DNA from: Lachnoclostridium sp. UBA1434
GTDB taxonomy: Bacteria > Bacillota > Clostridia > Lachnospirales > Lachnospiraceae
Assembly: GCA_002329645.1 (NCBI GenBank)
Contig: DCTS01000026.1
Location: forward strand, 1-11,973
Length of the DNA stretch: 11,973 nucleotides
Reading direction: 5' to 3'
The translations under genes and the position numbers were made by a program. The notes under the pieces are model-generated. The model had not been told where the DNA came from. It did not search any database and was given only the letters and a program-made list of their open reading frames with translations. Position 1 is the first letter of the stretch, and each line of letters opens with the position of its first letter. Shown piece after piece: positions 10,908-11,973 of this stretch.

Positions 10908-11771
10908 ATGTGGATAGCAGACGGATGGAAGGATTTTGAGGTGCTGGACGCCTCCGGGGGAGAGAAGCTTGAGAGATGGGGAAAATATATTCTCATCCGG
11001 CCGGATCCTCAGGTGATCTGGAATACTCCCAAAAGCCACAGAGGCTGGAAGGAGAAAAATGCCCATTACCACAGGAGCAGCAAAGGCGGAGGAGAATGGG
11101 AATTCATCAATCTTCCCGAGCAGTGGGATATAAGGTACAAAGACCTTACCTTTCGTCTTAAGCCCTTCAGCTTTAAACATACGGGATTGTTTCCGGAGCA
11201 GGCAGTCAACTGGGATTGGTTTTCAGAAAGGATAAGCGCTGTCAGGGACAGGCAGGTAAAGGTGCTTAATCTTTTTGCATATACAGGCGGAGCTACACTG
11301 GCTGCGGCCAGGGCAGGGGCGGCTGTCACCCATGTGGATGCATCCAAGGGCATGGTCACCTGGGCAAAGGAAAATGCGAATGCCTCCGGGCTGTCCGATG
11401 CCAGGATACGTTATATAGTGGATGACTGCGTCAAGTTCGCGGAGAGGGAAATTCGCAGGGGCAGCAAATATGACGCAATAATCATGGATCCGCCCTCCTA
11501 CGGCAGAGGGCCCAAGGGTGAGATATGGAAGATAGAGGACAGCATACATTCCTTTATTAAGCTGTGTGTCAGTCTGTTGTCCGAGGAGCCGTTGTTCTTC
11601 CTTATTAATTCGTACACCACGGGGCTGCAGCCGGGAGTACTTCACTATATGCTTTCATATGAAATAGGAAAGCATCGTGGAGGCAATGTAACCGCAGATG
11701 AAATAGGGCTCCCCGTATCAGGCAGCGGGCTGGTCCTTCCCTGCGGAGCCTCCGGCCGATGGGAAGCATAA
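10908..11771 (+). CDS. Class I SAM-dependent methyltransferase, RlmI-like, without PUA domain
   Basis: 287 residues, complete, started by ATG 10908 with AGGAGG 9 bases upstream. An N-terminal region (about 1-100) contains WGKYILIRPDPQVIW and a FSFKHTGLFPEQAVNWDW segment, typical of this family just before the catalytic fold. The Rossmann-like domain follows: motif I VLNLFAYTGGATLAAARAGA (about 119-138), an acidic residue in THVDASKG (Asp144) that should hold the ribose of S-adenosylmethionine, and motif IV DPPSYGRG at 194-201, the catalytic NPPY-like signature of base N/C-methyltransferases. The closest well-known relatives are the RlmI/RlmL-type 23S rRNA methyltransferases, but this form is short and lacks their PUA RNA-binding domain, so the target is uncertain. 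The C-terminal GSGLVLPCGASGRW seems to be a family trait. It is divergent from pspA and probably a single-gene unit closed by the terminator at 11908-11942. Confidence 0.88.
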   Translation: MWIADGWKDFEVLDASGGEKLERWGKYILIRPDPQVIWNTPKSHRGWKEKNAHYHRSSKGGGEWEFINLPEQWDIRYKDLTFRLKPFSFKHTGLFPEQAVNWDWFSERISAVRDRQVKVLNLFAYTGGATLAAARAGAAVTHVDASKGMVTWAKENANASGLSDARIRYIVDDCVKFAEREIRRGSKYDAIIMDPPSYGRGPKGEIWKIEDSIHSFIKLCVSLLSEEPLFFLINSYTTGLQPGVLHYMLSYEIGKHRGGNVTADEIGLPVSGSGLVLPCGASGRWEA

Positions 11772-11881
11772 TAGACATATATTCCTGTAAAGAATATCAC
11801 GCAGCATTAATGCAGTAATTAAAATAATCATAAAAGAGCTCATAATAATACAAAAACATGTAACATTAGGAGCGGTCAGAT

Positions 11882-11898
11882 AGGGATTTGTAATCCCT
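11882..11898 (+). other. Small hairpin upstream of the terminator
   Basis: AGGGATT (11882-11888) and AATCCCT (11892-11898) form a perfect 7-bp stem with a TGT loop, followed by GAAAAA rather than a T-run. It stands 9 bases before the strong terminator stem. The pair may be a 3' stabilising structure or the end of a small untranslated RNA; no function can be assigned. Confidence 0.5.
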
Positions 11899-11907
11899 GA
11901 AAAATTA

Positions 11908-11942
11908 GGCATAGTCGTTGATTTGCGGCTATGCCGTTTTTT
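11908..11942 (+). terminator. Intrinsic terminator after the methyltransferase gene
   Basis: GGCATAGTCG (11908-11917) pairs with CGGCTATGCC (11926-11935), giving ten pairs including one T-G, with an 8-base loop. It is followed by GTTTTTTCGTTT. This is a strong plus-strand terminator. It lies about 135 bases after the methyltransferase stop; the interval 11772-11880 has no gene, only an AT-rich stretch with small palindromes (ATATTC/GAATAT at 11779-11797, GCATTAATGC at 11804-11813). Confidence 0.85.
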
Positions 11943-11973
11943 CGTTTATTTTGGTAAGTCGATAGCGCCAATG

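Noticed and set aside
11223..11645. 140-codon minus-strand frame inside the methyltransferase gene
   Set aside because: It covers the SAM-binding and DPPSYG motifs of a clearly real gene on the other strand and shows no domain of its own.

Overview
The window looks like a stretch of chromosome from a Gram-positive anaerobe of the Clostridia, most likely Lachnospiraceae-like. This rests on the Firmicutes-type RpoB/RpoC, a PgcA-type phosphoglucomutase, strong AGGAGG-type ribosome binding sites before nearly every gene, and a four-gene set matching the Bacillus subtilis pspA-ydjG-ydjH-ydjI cluster. Base composition is intermediate, judged by eye and not computed. The family is an inference; no rRNA or other taxonomic marker is present.

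Region 1 (1-4623, plus strand) is the end of rpoB followed by a complete rpoC. Both RNA polymerase subunits carry unusual C-terminal additions. RpoB ends in a long acidic linker capped by a four-cysteine zinc ribbon. RpoC ends in a tail of about 160 residues rich in Asp, Glu, Gly and Tyr, with a short GQEGYD repeat. The catalytic core of RpoC looks fully intact.

Region 2 (4624-6514) holds a complete alpha-phosphohexomutase (phosphoglucomutase, PgcA type) on the plus strand. A hairpin separates it from rpoC. At its 3' end is a perfect GC-rich hairpin that it shares with the convergent operon.

Region 3 (6588-10702, minus strand) is a membrane-stress gene set. In transcription order it encodes PspA, a YdjG-like double-zinc-ribbon membrane protein, a YdjH-like TPM-domain secreted/membrane protein, and a YdjI-like SPFH protein with a C-terminal zinc ribbon. 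ydjG and ydjH overlap by one base and are probably translationally coupled. Between pspA and ydjG lies a perfect 15-bp inverted repeat that encloses a promoter-like TTGACA/TAGATT pair facing ydjG. The last three genes may therefore be controlled separately from pspA. In B. subtilis, YdjG and YdjH are membrane proteins that work with the SPFH protein YdjI to bring PspA to damaged membrane; the same division of labour is the natural inference here.

Region 4 (10544-11973) is a 364-base divergent control region, then a complete RlmI-like class I SAM-dependent methyltransferase on the plus strand. It is followed by about 110 bases without a gene, two tandem hairpins (the second a good intrinsic terminator), and the window end. 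No tRNA, rRNA, CRISPR array, insertion sequence or phage gene was seen.
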